NCBI GenBank assembly: GCA_949948775.1
Contig: CATLHC010000011.1
Span: 1-50,363, forward strand
From: an uncultured Oscillospiraceae bacterium
GTDB taxonomy: Bacteria > Bacillota > Clostridia > Oscillospirales > Oscillospiraceae
Direction of reading: 5' to 3'
DNA: 50,363 nucleotides
Shown here piece after piece: positions 8,302 to 15,406 of this stretch (positions within the stretch are counted from its first letter, which is position 1; each line of letters starts with the position of its first letter). The notes under the pieces are model-generated. The model did not search any database. It was not told the origin of the DNA and saw nothing but the letters and a program-made list of their open reading frames with translations. The position numbers and the translations under genes are program-made.

Positions 8302-9966
8302 TTATTTATAGCTGTATTGCCTTTTAAGCTTAAACTTTTTGGTCTGATCCTCCAGCAGATGGACCTGCTCAAACAGCTCGGAGCTGACGGCGGCGGATTC
8401 CTCGCTGCTGGCGGAGTTGGTCTGGACCACGGAGGAGATCTGTCCGATGCCCTCAGACACCTGTGACAGCGACTCCGCCTCCTCAGCGATGGCGTCGGAG
8501 ATGGCGCCGATGGCCTTGTTGGACTGCACCACCAGCTCCAGGGCCTTCTTCAGCGAATCGGACACTTCACCTACGATCCGTGTACCGCGATTGGCGGCCT
8601 GGATGGAATTCTCAATGAGTCCCTTGGTGGCCTTTGCCGCCTCGTCGGATTTGGAGGCCAGGCTTCGGACCTCGTCAGCCACCACGGCGAAGCCCTTGCC
8701 GGCGGAGCCGGCTCGGGCGGCCTCCACAGCCGCGTTTAGGGCCAGAATGTTGGTTTGGAATGCGATATCCTCAATGGTGGCGATAATGCGGCCGATCTGC
8801 TGGGAGGCGCTGGAGATGTCAGCCATAGCGGCCACCATCTGCTCCATCTGCTGGCTGCTCAACGACACCTGCTGGCTGGTGAGATTGGCGCTGCCTTGGG
8901 CGTCCGAGGCGGCTTGGGCGTTGTGTCCGGCACTCTTGGACAGGTTGTCCACCGTGGCGTACACCTCTTGGACCGCGCTGGCCTGCTCCGTGGCACCCTG
9001 AGCCAGAGCCTGAGCGCCGCTGGACAGCTGCTCGGCGTGGCTGGATACCCGGTGTTCGGCCTGGACAATATTGTCCATGGCCTCGGACAAGGCGTCGGTG
9101 AAGAGGCCCAGCGACTCCTCAATGGACTGGAAGTCTCCGATATAAGGGGTGGAGGTATGGACATCGAAATTGCCCTGGGCCAGCTCGCCCATCACCCGGT
9201 TGATATCCTCTACGTACAGGTGGATGCGCCCCACCGACTGCTCCAAGGTCTGTGCCAGCTGACCCAGTTCGTTTTTGGAGTGGTACTCCAGATCCAGGGC
9301 AAGTATGCCGTCCTGAAGGGGTCGGGCCTTTTCGGTGATAAGAAGCAGGGGCCTGATCACATAGTTCAGCACGTACACCACCAGGCTGATCAGAGCCACC
9401 AGATTGAGCACCAGGCAGATGCAGGTGAGGGTGTGCATAAGCGTGATGGTTCTGTTCATGCGCTCGGCGCATTCATCGCTCAGGGCAGTGCCCCGGGCCA
9501 CCACCTCGTCCAGCAGGCCCACCAGGGTGGTCAGATTGGCCTGAATGGTGCCTGTGTAGTATTGCTGGGCGTCGGCGGGGTCCTGTGCGTACAGCTCCAG
9601 GGCGGTGCCTGCGGAGGCGTGGAGCTCCCGGTGCAGCGGTTCGATCTGAACGCGCAGGGCTTCGACCTTGTCGTCCTTCAGATCCATGTCGCTGTACAGC
9701 CACTTGCCCAGCACACAGCCCGTATGGTCCAGACTGCCGGTGAACTCGGTGCTGGAGTAGAGCGCGCTGCTCAGATTGGCGGACCACTTGTAGTGGGCCA
9801 CTTCTGCCCGCTGCGCACTGTCCAGCAGGGCGTCGGCCTGGCTGCTGGTGTGCTGCGTGTCCTTGATGCGCAGGATGTTCATAGTTGTCACGCCGCTGAA
9901 CAGCAGTACGGCGATCAGTGCGCAGATCACGCGGATGATGACCGACCTTTTGATACTTGTACCCAT
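8302..9966 (-). CDS. Methyl-accepting chemotaxis protein with extracytoplasmic CZB-like domain
   Basis: 554 residues from the ATG at 9964-9966 (AGGAGG nine bases upstream; an earlier in-frame TTG overlaps that Shine-Dalgarno). Transmembrane helix 1 at about 9-30, external domain about 31-172, helix 2 about 176-204, HAMP region about 205-265, then the long cytoplasmic coiled coil with the signalling tip ([21 protein letters not shown]). The external domain contains HYKW (His58), CVLGKW (Cys84), and LHRELH (His112, His116): the order and spacing of the three-His/one-Cys zinc site of CZB chemoreceptor domains. It therefore probably senses zinc or a species reacting with the Zn-Cys centre, and signals through CheA/CheW encoded elsewhere. 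No other chemotaxis gene is nearby. Confidence 0.9.
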   Translation of the reverse strand: MGTSIKRSVIIRVICALIAVLLFSGVTTMNILRIKDTQHTSSQADALLDSAQRAEVAHYKWSANLSSALYSSTEFTGSLDHTGCVLGKWLYSDMDLKDDKVEALRVQIEPLHRELHASAGTALELYAQDPADAQQYYTGTIQANLTTLVGLLDEVVARGTALSDECAERMNRTITLMHTLTCICLVLNLVALISLVVYVLNYVIRPLLLITEKARPLQDGILALDLEYHSKNELGQLAQTLEQSVGRIHLYVEDINRVMGELAQGNFDVHTSTPYIGDFQSIEESLGLFTDALSEAMDNIVQAEHRVSSHAEQLSSGAQALAQGATEQASAVQEVYATVDNLSKSAGHNAQAASDAQGSANLTSQQVSLSSQQMEQMVAAMADISSASQQIGRIIATIEDIAFQTNILALNAAVEAARAGSAGKGFAVVADEVRSLASKSDEAAKATKGLIENSIQAANRGTRIVGEVSDSLKKALELVVQSNKAIGAISDAIAEEAESLSQVSEGIGQISSVVQTNSASSEESAAVSSELFEQVHLLEDQTKKFKLKRQYSYK

Positions 9967-10109
9967 AATATAGGTCCTCCTCAATTCATTTTATCAGGAG
10001 AGCTTAATGAACGTCGTGTCATGTATCACCTCATTGCCGGCGGTCGGCTGTCTTGGGAAATGGAGAGCCGAGGATTTCCGACATGGCGGAAACCAAAAAA
10101 GATAATACT

Positions 10110-10138
10110 ATTATAAGATAAAAACGGCGGGAATGCAA
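10110..10138 (-). promoter_or_regulatory. Promoter of the chemoreceptor gene
   Basis: Minus strand TTGCAT (10133-10138), 17-base spacer, TATAAT (10110-10115). It gives a leader of roughly 135 bases before the ATG. Apart from this promoter, the paired hairpins and the operon promoter described next, the 364-base gap 9967-10330 shows nothing else recognisable. Confidence 0.65.
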
Positions 10139-10144
10139 GAACAA

Positions 10145-10210
10145 CGCGCCGGGATGGAATCAAAACTTTTTTACAAAGCCCCCGGCGCGGAAAAGCTTCG
10201 CTCCGCGCCG
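10145..10210. other. Two mutually exclusive GC-rich hairpins
   Basis: CGCGCCGGG (10145-10153) can pair with CCCGGCGCG (10181-10189), and the overlapping CGGCGCGGA (10183-10191) can pair with TCCGCGCCG (10202-10210). The segment lies between two divergent promoters and outside both predicted transcripts, so it may be DNA-level or a relic; no function assigned. Confidence 0.4.
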
Positions 10211-10225
10211 CCGATTCGGTTCTCC

Positions 10226-10254
10226 TTGCGTTTTTTTCCGGTGTGATGTATACT
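10226..10254 (+). promoter_or_regulatory. Promoter of the hydrolase-symporter-isomerase-AraC operon
   Basis: TTGCGT (10226-10231), 17-base spacer, TATACT (10249-10254), about 70 bases before the first gene. Confidence 0.65.
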
Positions 10255-10330
10255 GCTGATTGAGAAGTTCAATCATAGAAAGTGAGCTGGACACGACCCG
10301 GCGGCGTCGGGAGAGAAATGGAGGATTTGC

Positions 10331-11305
10331 TTGAAAAAGTACATCATTGACCGAAAGGAACGGGTCACGCTGGGCGGCTTGAAGCAGACCATCCATATTT
10401 GGAGCGCCGATCAGCGTCATCCGGTCCTTTTATTTTTGCACGGCGGACCCGGCGTGCCCAACCGGCACGGCATCGCCAAGCGGCATCTGGACCTGACGGA
10501 CAGCTTTACGGTGGCGGCCTGGGACCAGCGGGGGACGGGAGGATCCTATTTTGGCTGTGACCCGGCCAGCCTGACCTTGGAGCGGCTGGTGGACGACTGT
10601 ATCGAGCTGATCGATTACCTGTGCCGGACGCTGGGTAAGAGAAAGGTGTATCTCATCGGCGGCAGCTGGGGCACGGAGCTGGGCACCTTTGTGTGCGCCA
10701 AGGCGCCGGACCGGGTGGCGGGCTATATCGGCTACGGCCAGGTGGTGAACGGGGTGGAGAACGAGGCGCGCTCCTACGCTTTTGCCTTGGATCAGGCGGA
10801 GCGGGCGGGGGACGCCAAGTCCGTCGAGACCTTGAAGCGAATCGGCCCGCCGGTGGATGGGCAGTACAGGCCCGTGTTCGAGGGCCTCATGGCCCAGCGG
10901 CGGATTTTGAGCAAGTACGGCGGCCACAGCGTGAAGAAGGAGAGCTATTTCAAGGGCACGGTGCTGCCCATACTCCGCTCCCCGGAGCTGTCGCCGCGGG
11001 ACAAGCTGGGCGCCGCCAAGGGTTATCGGCTGTGCCTGTCCCGGATGTGGCCCACCATTGTCCGTTACGACTTTCTCCGCGACCTGCACACTTTTGAGAT
11101 GCCCTATTACATCTTCCAGGGGCGGCGCGATGAAAACACCCCGGCGTCTCTCATCCAGGACTACTACGACGCCATCCAGGCGCCCGACAAAGACCTGGTT
11201 TGGTTTGAGCGCTCCGCCCACGGCCCCTTGGGAGAGGAGCCGGAGAAGTTCAAGCGCCTGCTGCGGGAAAAATTTCTAGCCATTGAAAGGAGCCGGCCCA
11301 CATGA
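10331..11305 (+). CDS. Alpha/beta hydrolase, proline-iminopeptidase (S33)-like
   Basis: 324 residues, TTG start supported by GGAGG six bases upstream; no better ATG is present. Alpha/beta-hydrolase landmarks: HGGPG oxyanion motif (about residue 37), nucleophile elbow GGSWG (Ser about 113), acid in GRRDENTP (Asp about 259) and catalytic His in RSAHGP (about 291). HGGPG plus GxSWG is typical of proline iminopeptidases and related amide/ester hydrolases. No signal peptide, so cytoplasmic. First gene of a tightly coupled operon (ATGA overlap with the symporter), which suggests it cleaves a compound imported by that symporter, such as an acylated or amide-linked sugar conjugate; this role is inference. 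Confidence 0.8.
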   Translation: MKKYIIDRKERVTLGGLKQTIHIWSADQRHPVLLFLHGGPGVPNRHGIAKRHLDLTDSFTVAAWDQRGTGGSYFGCDPASLTLERLVDDCIELIDYLCRTLGKRKVYLIGGSWGTELGTFVCAKAPDRVAGYIGYGQVVNGVENEARSYAFALDQAERAGDAKSVETLKRIGPPVDGQYRPVFEGLMAQRRILSKYGGHSVKKESYFKGTVLPILRSPELSPRDKLGAAKGYRLCLSRMWPTIVRYDFLRDLHTFEMPYYIFQGRRDENTPASLIQDYYDAIQAPDKDLVWFERSAHGPLGEEPEKFKRLLREKFLAIERSRPT

Positions 11306-12654
11306 AACAGATTACAAACGGCAGGATTTTTGTCCTGTGCCTGGGAGACTTTTCCCGGGGACTCATCGGCGGTATCATCACTAGCTATCTGCTCACCTTT
11401 TTCATCCCCGCCACCGCCGGTTCCACGCTGCCCCAGTTTTTGGTGAACGCGGCGCTGACCATGGCGGTGATCCGTGGCATCGGCACGGTGGTGGACGCCG
11501 TGACCGACCCCTGGGTGGCCAACCTGTCGGACAACTGCAGGTCCCCGATGGGCCGCCGAACGGTGTTCATGCGCTGGGCGGCCATCCCCTACGGACTGTT
11601 CTGTCTGCTGGTGTTCTTCCCGCCGGTCCAGGGACCGTCCATTGGAAACGGCGTCTGGGTGGGGGCCATGCTGATCCTCTACTACCTGTTCTCCACACTG
11701 TATAATATCCCCTACAGCGCCCTTCAGGCGGAGATCGTCACCGACCCCGGAAAGCGGGTATTTTTGTACACGGTCAACAGCCTGTTTTACGTCATCTCCT
11801 CCGCCCTGGTGTTCTGCACCTCCATGATAAAGAGCGTGCTGATGAAAAACGGCGTGGCGGAGCTGTGGGCGCTGCGCATTCCGTTTATCGTATTCTGTGT
11901 GCTGGGCGCGTTGGCGGCGCTGGCCCCCGCCTTCCTGATCCGAGAGAAGGATTACGTGTCCCCCAAACCCTACCACCAGTCGATCTGGGACGCGCTGAAG
12001 GCCACGGCGTCCTACCCCAACTTCGCCGTCATCACCGTGGGCTACCTGGTGATGTGGATCGCCTTCACCTTTTTCAACACCGCAGAGGTGTATTATATCA
12101 CCAACCTGCTGGCGCTGGACGACGCCTGGGTGACCTATGTGTCCGTCATCTCCATCGCGGCGGGGGTATCCACCTATCCGCTGGTGAACATTCTGGCCCG
12201 AAGGGTGGGCAAAAAGCCCATGCTCTTGGGCGCGTGCGTCACGTACACGCTGCTGTACTGCGCCATCTATAACTACCGGCTGGTCATCGCCGCCGTGGGC
12301 GGGCCGGTCTTTGCCATTCTGATCGGATTGGTGATCGCCTTCCCCATCGCCATCACCAATATTATCCCCGCCTCCATGTTCGCCGACTTGGCTCAGTATG
12401 ACGCCGTCAAAACAGGCCAAAACCGGGCCGGGATGTTCCTGGCGGCCCGGAACTTCGCCAACAAGCTGTGCCAGGCGGTGGTGGCGGTGGCCTGCTCGCT
12501 GCTGCTGACGGGGGGCTCCGGCGCCGCCACCAGCGGCGGCGTGCAGAAAACCGCCCTGGTGGCCATGGTGTTTGTGGCCATGGCCGTGGTGATTTACAGT
12601 TTCTACAACGACAAAGAGGTGGCGCGGGTGATCCGGGAGGGGCGGAATGATTGA
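11302..12654 (+). CDS. GPH-family (MelB-like) sugar:cation symporter, MFS
   Basis: 450 residues with about twelve hydrophobic segments. Family features of the glycoside-pentoside-hexuronide:cation symporters are visible: an N-terminal loop with DPWVANLSDN followed by a basic RSPMGRR stretch, NIPYSALQAEI in the middle, and a C-terminal ASMFADLAQYDAVKTGQNRAG region. Members import oligosaccharides, glucuronides or pentosides with Na+ or H+. It overlaps the hydrolase gene by four bases and the isomerase gene by eight, consistent with translational coupling. AAAGGAG lies nine bases before the ATG. Confidence 0.88.
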   Translation: MKQITNGRIFVLCLGDFSRGLIGGIITSYLLTFFIPATAGSTLPQFLVNAALTMAVIRGIGTVVDAVTDPWVANLSDNCRSPMGRRTVFMRWAAIPYGLFCLLVFFPPVQGPSIGNGVWVGAMLILYYLFSTLYNIPYSALQAEIVTDPGKRVFLYTVNSLFYVISSALVFCTSMIKSVLMKNGVAELWALRIPFIVFCVLGALAALAPAFLIREKDYVSPKPYHQSIWDALKATASYPNFAVITVGYLVMWIAFTFFNTAEVYYITNLLALDDAWVTYVSVISIAAGVSTYPLVNILARRVGKKPMLLGACVTYTLLYCAIYNYRLVIAAVGGPVFAILIGLVIAFPIAITNIIPASMFADLAQYDAVKTGQNRAGMFLAARNFANKLCQAVVAVACSLLLTGGSGAATSGGVQKTALVAMVFVAMAVVIYSFYNDKEVARVIREGRND

Positions 12655-13657
12655 GCTGATTCCCCTGCCGATGACCTCCGGCGTGCTGGGGGAGTACGGC
12701 GGGGAAGAAGGGCTGCGCCGGACGCTGAAAGACCTGGGCTGCCAGGGGGTGGAGGCCATCTGGGGCGGGGAGCCCGTCCCGGCGGGGCTGCCCCGGGAGC
12801 TGGTGCTGGGCTACCACCTGACGTTCTTCACCGACTGGCTGGACCTCTACCGGGAGGATGAGAAAAACCTGCTGGAGAAGTACGGCACGCTGGAGGCCGC
12901 CCGGGGCTTTTACGGCGGGCTGGGCGCGGCGTACATGATGCGGGTCTACCGGGACGATCTGGAGCGGGCCAGGGCCATGGGGGTCAGATATGTGGTGTTC
13001 CATGTGTCCGACGTGTCCATCGAGGAGGGCTATACCTACCGCTGGCGACACACCTCGGAGGAGGTGATCGACACGGCGGCGGACATTATAAATGATCTGC
13101 TGAAGGATGAGGAGGGCGGCTTCGACTTCCTGATGGAGAACCTGTGGTGGCCGGGGCTGACCATGACGGATCCAGCCCTGACGGGGCGGCTGCTGGAGCG
13201 GGTGGAGTACCCGAGGAAGGGGCTGTTGCTGGATACCGGGCATCTGATGAACGCCAACCGGGACCTGGTCACGGAGCGGGACGGCGTGGACTACATCCAC
13301 CGGATGCTGGACGCCCACGGAAGCCTGTGCCGGTATATCCGGGGGCTGCATTTTCACCAGTCCCTCAGCGGCGCCTATGTGCGCGGCCATACGGGGGAGA
13401 TGCCCCCCGATCTGCCCGTGGACTGCGTGGAGCGGTTTGGCGTCAACTACGGCCACATCCAGCGGATTGACCGGCATCAGCCCTGGACCGTCCCGGAGTG
13501 CGCCTCCCTTGTGGAGCGGCTTGCGCCGGATTACCTGACCCATGAGCTGGCGGCGGACGGCGTTGCGGCCCGGCGGCGGGCCACGCTCCGGCAGAAGCGG
13601 GCGCTGGGGCGCGGTGGGAGCGTCCGTGGGCGGGAGAAAGGAGAAAAGGCATTGTGA
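12647..13657 (+). CDS. Sugar phosphate isomerase/epimerase family TIM-barrel protein
   Basis: 336 residues, AP-endonuclease-2-like TIM barrel (xylose isomerase-like fold). Barrel-strand features include GYHLTFF, VVFHVSDVSIEE, DFLMENLWWPG (Glu metal ligand in MEN), LLLDTGHLMN (Asp/His ligands) and IRGLHFHQSLSG (His). These positions match metal-binding residues of the superfamily. The family includes inosose dehydratases, keto-sugar 3-epimerases and hydroxypyruvate isomerases; which one applies here is not visible. It is encoded between the symporter and the AraC regulator with overlaps on both sides, so it likely isomerises or epimerises the imported sugar. Start ATG at 12647 follows GGGAGGGG. 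Confidence 0.75.
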   Translation: MIELIPLPMTSGVLGEYGGEEGLRRTLKDLGCQGVEAIWGGEPVPAGLPRELVLGYHLTFFTDWLDLYREDEKNLLEKYGTLEAARGFYGGLGAAYMMRVYRDDLERARAMGVRYVVFHVSDVSIEEGYTYRWRHTSEEVIDTAADIINDLLKDEEGGFDFLMENLWWPGLTMTDPALTGRLLERVEYPRKGLLLDTGHLMNANRDLVTERDGVDYIHRMLDAHGSLCRYIRGLHFHQSLSGAYVRGHTGEMPPDLPVDCVERFGVNYGHIQRIDRHQPWTVPECASLVERLAPDYLTHELAADGVAARRRATLRQKRALGRGGSVRGREKGEKAL

Positions 13658-14421
13658 ACACGATCAGCTATGTGGGGAAGCACGCGCTTACCCAAACGGT
13701 ATCCCGCCATATCCATAGGGACTGGGAGCTGATTTACTGCACCGACGGGAGCGGCGAGATGATTTTTGAGGATCGAACGCTGCGCTACGGCGCCGGCGAC
13801 GTGGTCGTCATCCCGCCCATGCTGCCCCACGCCAATGTGAGCGCGGAGGGATTTGCCAACATCCACATAAATCTGCGGGACGCGGCCCTGACCGGCGCGG
13901 AGCCGCTGATCGTCCGCGCCGACTCCAACGGCTTTCTGCTGGATGCCTTTACCGCCGCCTTTTATTACTATTCGGAGTCCGGTACGGGGCACGCGCTGCT
14001 GCCCGTCTACGGCCAGCTCGTCGCGGCCTTCCTCACCCAGTACCGGCCCGGCCGCCGCCACAGCGACACCGTGCAGCAGATTGAGGACGATATTCTCCAG
14101 CACTATCCGGACTGCGCTTACGATCTGAACGCCTACTTGAACACGCTGCCGTTCAACACGGAGTATCTGAAAAAGATGTTCAAGAGGGAGACGGGGCTGA
14201 CGCCGCTGCAGTATCTCACCGAAAAGCGGCTGGAAAACGCGGCCAGCACCCTGTCCACTTATTGCGGCAAGGCGAATATCTCGGAGACTGCCCGCCTGTG
14301 CGGGTTTGACGATCCGCTGTATTTCTCCCGGCTGTTCAAGCGGAAATACGGGGCGTCCCCCCGGAACTACGTGCCTGAGGCGTCCTCTCCGGACCCGGAT
14401 GGGTCGAAAATTATGGTTTAG
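13654..14421 (+). CDS. AraC-family transcriptional regulator with cupin sensor
   Basis: 255 residues, GTG start overlapping the previous stop (GTGA) with AAGGAG upstream. An N-terminal cupin-like sensor (DWELIYCTDGSGEMIF...GAGDVVVIPPMLPHAN) binds a small molecule, most likely a sugar; the C-terminal ~100 residues hold the two HTH motifs (TEYLKKMFKRETGLTPLQYL and the second SETARLCGFDDPLYFSRLFKRKYG... with the family's FxxxFKxxxGxSPxxY signature). As the last gene of the operon it probably controls it in response to the imported sugar. It converges on the HNH nuclease gene with only eight bases between stops and no obvious terminator. Confidence 0.88.
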   Translation: MNTISYVGKHALTQTVSRHIHRDWELIYCTDGSGEMIFEDRTLRYGAGDVVVIPPMLPHANVSAEGFANIHINLRDAALTGAEPLIVRADSNGFLLDAFTAAFYYYSESGTGHALLPVYGQLVAAFLTQYRPGRRHSDTVQQIEDDILQHYPDCAYDLNAYLNTLPFNTEYLKKMFKRETGLTPLQYLTEKRLENAASTLSTYCGKANISETARLCGFDDPLYFSRLFKRKYGASPRNYVPEASSPDPDGSKIMV

Positions 14422-14429
14422 CCGCAGCG

Positions 14430-15035
14430 TCAATATTTCGACGTCTCGTCGATGAAATACCTGCCCTCCCGCTGAAGCCATTTCGCCATGGCCCAGGCCT
14501 CCTCAAAGCGGACGTTTGCCATCGTCAGACCATAGGCCCGGCAGAGCCGTTCAAATTCTTGGTAGGTTTCGGGGCGCTTGGTGAACAGGATCCACATGAG
14601 CGCGGCTTCCGAGGTGAGGAAGGTTTCGCCGCCGTGTTTGTGGGAGGGCCTTTTGATCACGTTGCACCTTCTGCACCTCAGCGTGAGATTGTCCAATGTG
14701 TTGGCCGCGTCGCCCAGCTTCTCCTTGGGGATAATGTGGTCCGCCTGCAGCTCCAGGCGTGTGCCGCAGTCCGCGCAGGTTCCGGTTTGATCGAAGTGCC
14801 ACTGGCGGACGGCGGCCCAGCATTTGCCCTTTGGATAGTGGGCCTGAAAGGATTTGTTGCTGGCGACCGAAGTGCCCACCTGGGAGGGGTTTAAATGGCC
14901 GAGAACGAGGGAGGCGATTTCTTCGTATTTGACCATCCCCGTCTCAACCAGGTATTCGATCATGTACTTCCACTGCTCCTCCGTCCAGTCCCTGTCCTGC
15001 TGGGGAAAGGACCTTATGGTTTCATAATCTGCCAT
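14430..15035 (-). CDS. HNH endonuclease, putative restriction enzyme of the R-M island
   Basis: 201 residues. A central ββα-metal HNH domain (about 87-131) has two zinc knuckles, Cys87-x2-Cys90 and Cys121-x2-Cys124, the ADHIIP general-base His (100) and Asn116 in TLDNL. The N-terminal ~80 residues (WTEEQWKYMIEYLVETG, LNPSQVGTSVASN) and the C-terminal helical ~70 residues are probably DNA-recognition parts. It is encoded two bases after the stop of a small XRE-type C protein, on one minus-strand transcript, divergent from a SPPY-type DNA methyltransferase. This is the classical C-R / M layout of a Type II system, so a restriction endonuclease is the likely function. GGGAGG precedes the ATG. 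The target sequence cannot be predicted. Confidence 0.8.
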   Translation of the reverse strand: MADYETIRSFPQQDRDWTEEQWKYMIEYLVETGMVKYEEIASLVLGHLNPSQVGTSVASNKSFQAHYPKGKCWAAVRQWHFDQTGTCADCGTRLELQADHIIPKEKLGDAANTLDNLTLRCRRCNVIKRPSHKHGGETFLTSEAALMWILFTKRPETYQEFERLCRAYGLTMANVRFEEAWAMAKWLQREGRYFIDETSKY

Positions 15036-15037
15036 GA

Positions 15038-15289
15038 CTAAATTCCTCCCAACGTGATTCTTTCTTCAAAATCCGATACAAACTCAAGCAGACTGACGCC
15101 GAGACACAGACAGATTTTTCGGACCTCTATGATGTCCAGCCTCTTCTGGCATTGCTCGTATTTGCTCACATAGGCTTGGCTGCATCCAAGATGTGACGCG
15201 AGCTCCTGCTGAGTCATTTTCGTTCGAAGCCGGCAGCCCTTCAGGCAGTCGATCAAAACGCGGTATTCCGGCTCATAAATGACACTCAT
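15038..15289 (-). CDS. XRE-family controller (C) protein of the R-M system
   Basis: 83 residues, start ATG at 15287-15289 with a near-perfect GGAGGTGATC ribosome site. The HTH is clear: MTQQELASHLGCSQAYVSKYEQC, then RLDIIEVRKICLCLG. Size and position match R-M controller proteins, which autoregulate and delay nuclease expression until methylation is established. It lies directly upstream of the HNH nuclease gene (two-base gap). A longer frame reading further upstream runs through the methyltransferase promoter and gene and is not coding. Confidence 0.85.
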   Translation of the reverse strand: MSVIYEPEYRVLIDCLKGCRLRTKMTQQELASHLGCSQAYVSKYEQCQKRLDIIEVRKICLCLGVSLLEFVSDFEERITLGGI

Positions 15290-15302
15290 ACTGATCACCT
15301 CC

Positions 15303-15355
15303 ACAATATTGTACACCCATAATATCACATACCAATAATTATTCCAAAATGGTAT
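15303..15355. promoter_or_regulatory. Candidate C-protein operators in the divergent R-M promoter region
   Basis: Two inverted repeats lie between the C and methyltransferase genes: the perfect 10-bp palindrome ACAATATTGT (15303-15312), at the predicted C transcript start, and ATACCA/TGGTAT (15329-15334 and 15350-15355), flanking the C gene -35 box and abutting the methyltransferase -35 box. Binding to these could co-regulate both directions. Confidence 0.45.
15319..15347 (-). promoter_or_regulatory. Promoter of the C protein-HNH nuclease transcript
   Basis: Minus strand TTGGAA (15342-15347), 17-base spacer, TATTAT (15319-15324); about 30 bases before the C gene start. Confidence 0.65.
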
Positions 15356-15356
15356 A

Positions 15357-15385
15357 TTGACATGCCGGCGGGTTTCGGGTATAAT
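15357..15385 (+). promoter_or_regulatory. Consensus promoter of the methyltransferase gene
   Basis: TTGACA (15357-15362), 17-base spacer, TATAAT (15380-15385): perfect sigma-A match. The transcript should start near 15392, which excludes the in-frame ATG at 15362 and supports the ATG at 15407. Confidence 0.85.
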
Positions 15386-15406
15386 TGCCGCGATGGAGGG
15401 ACGGCT

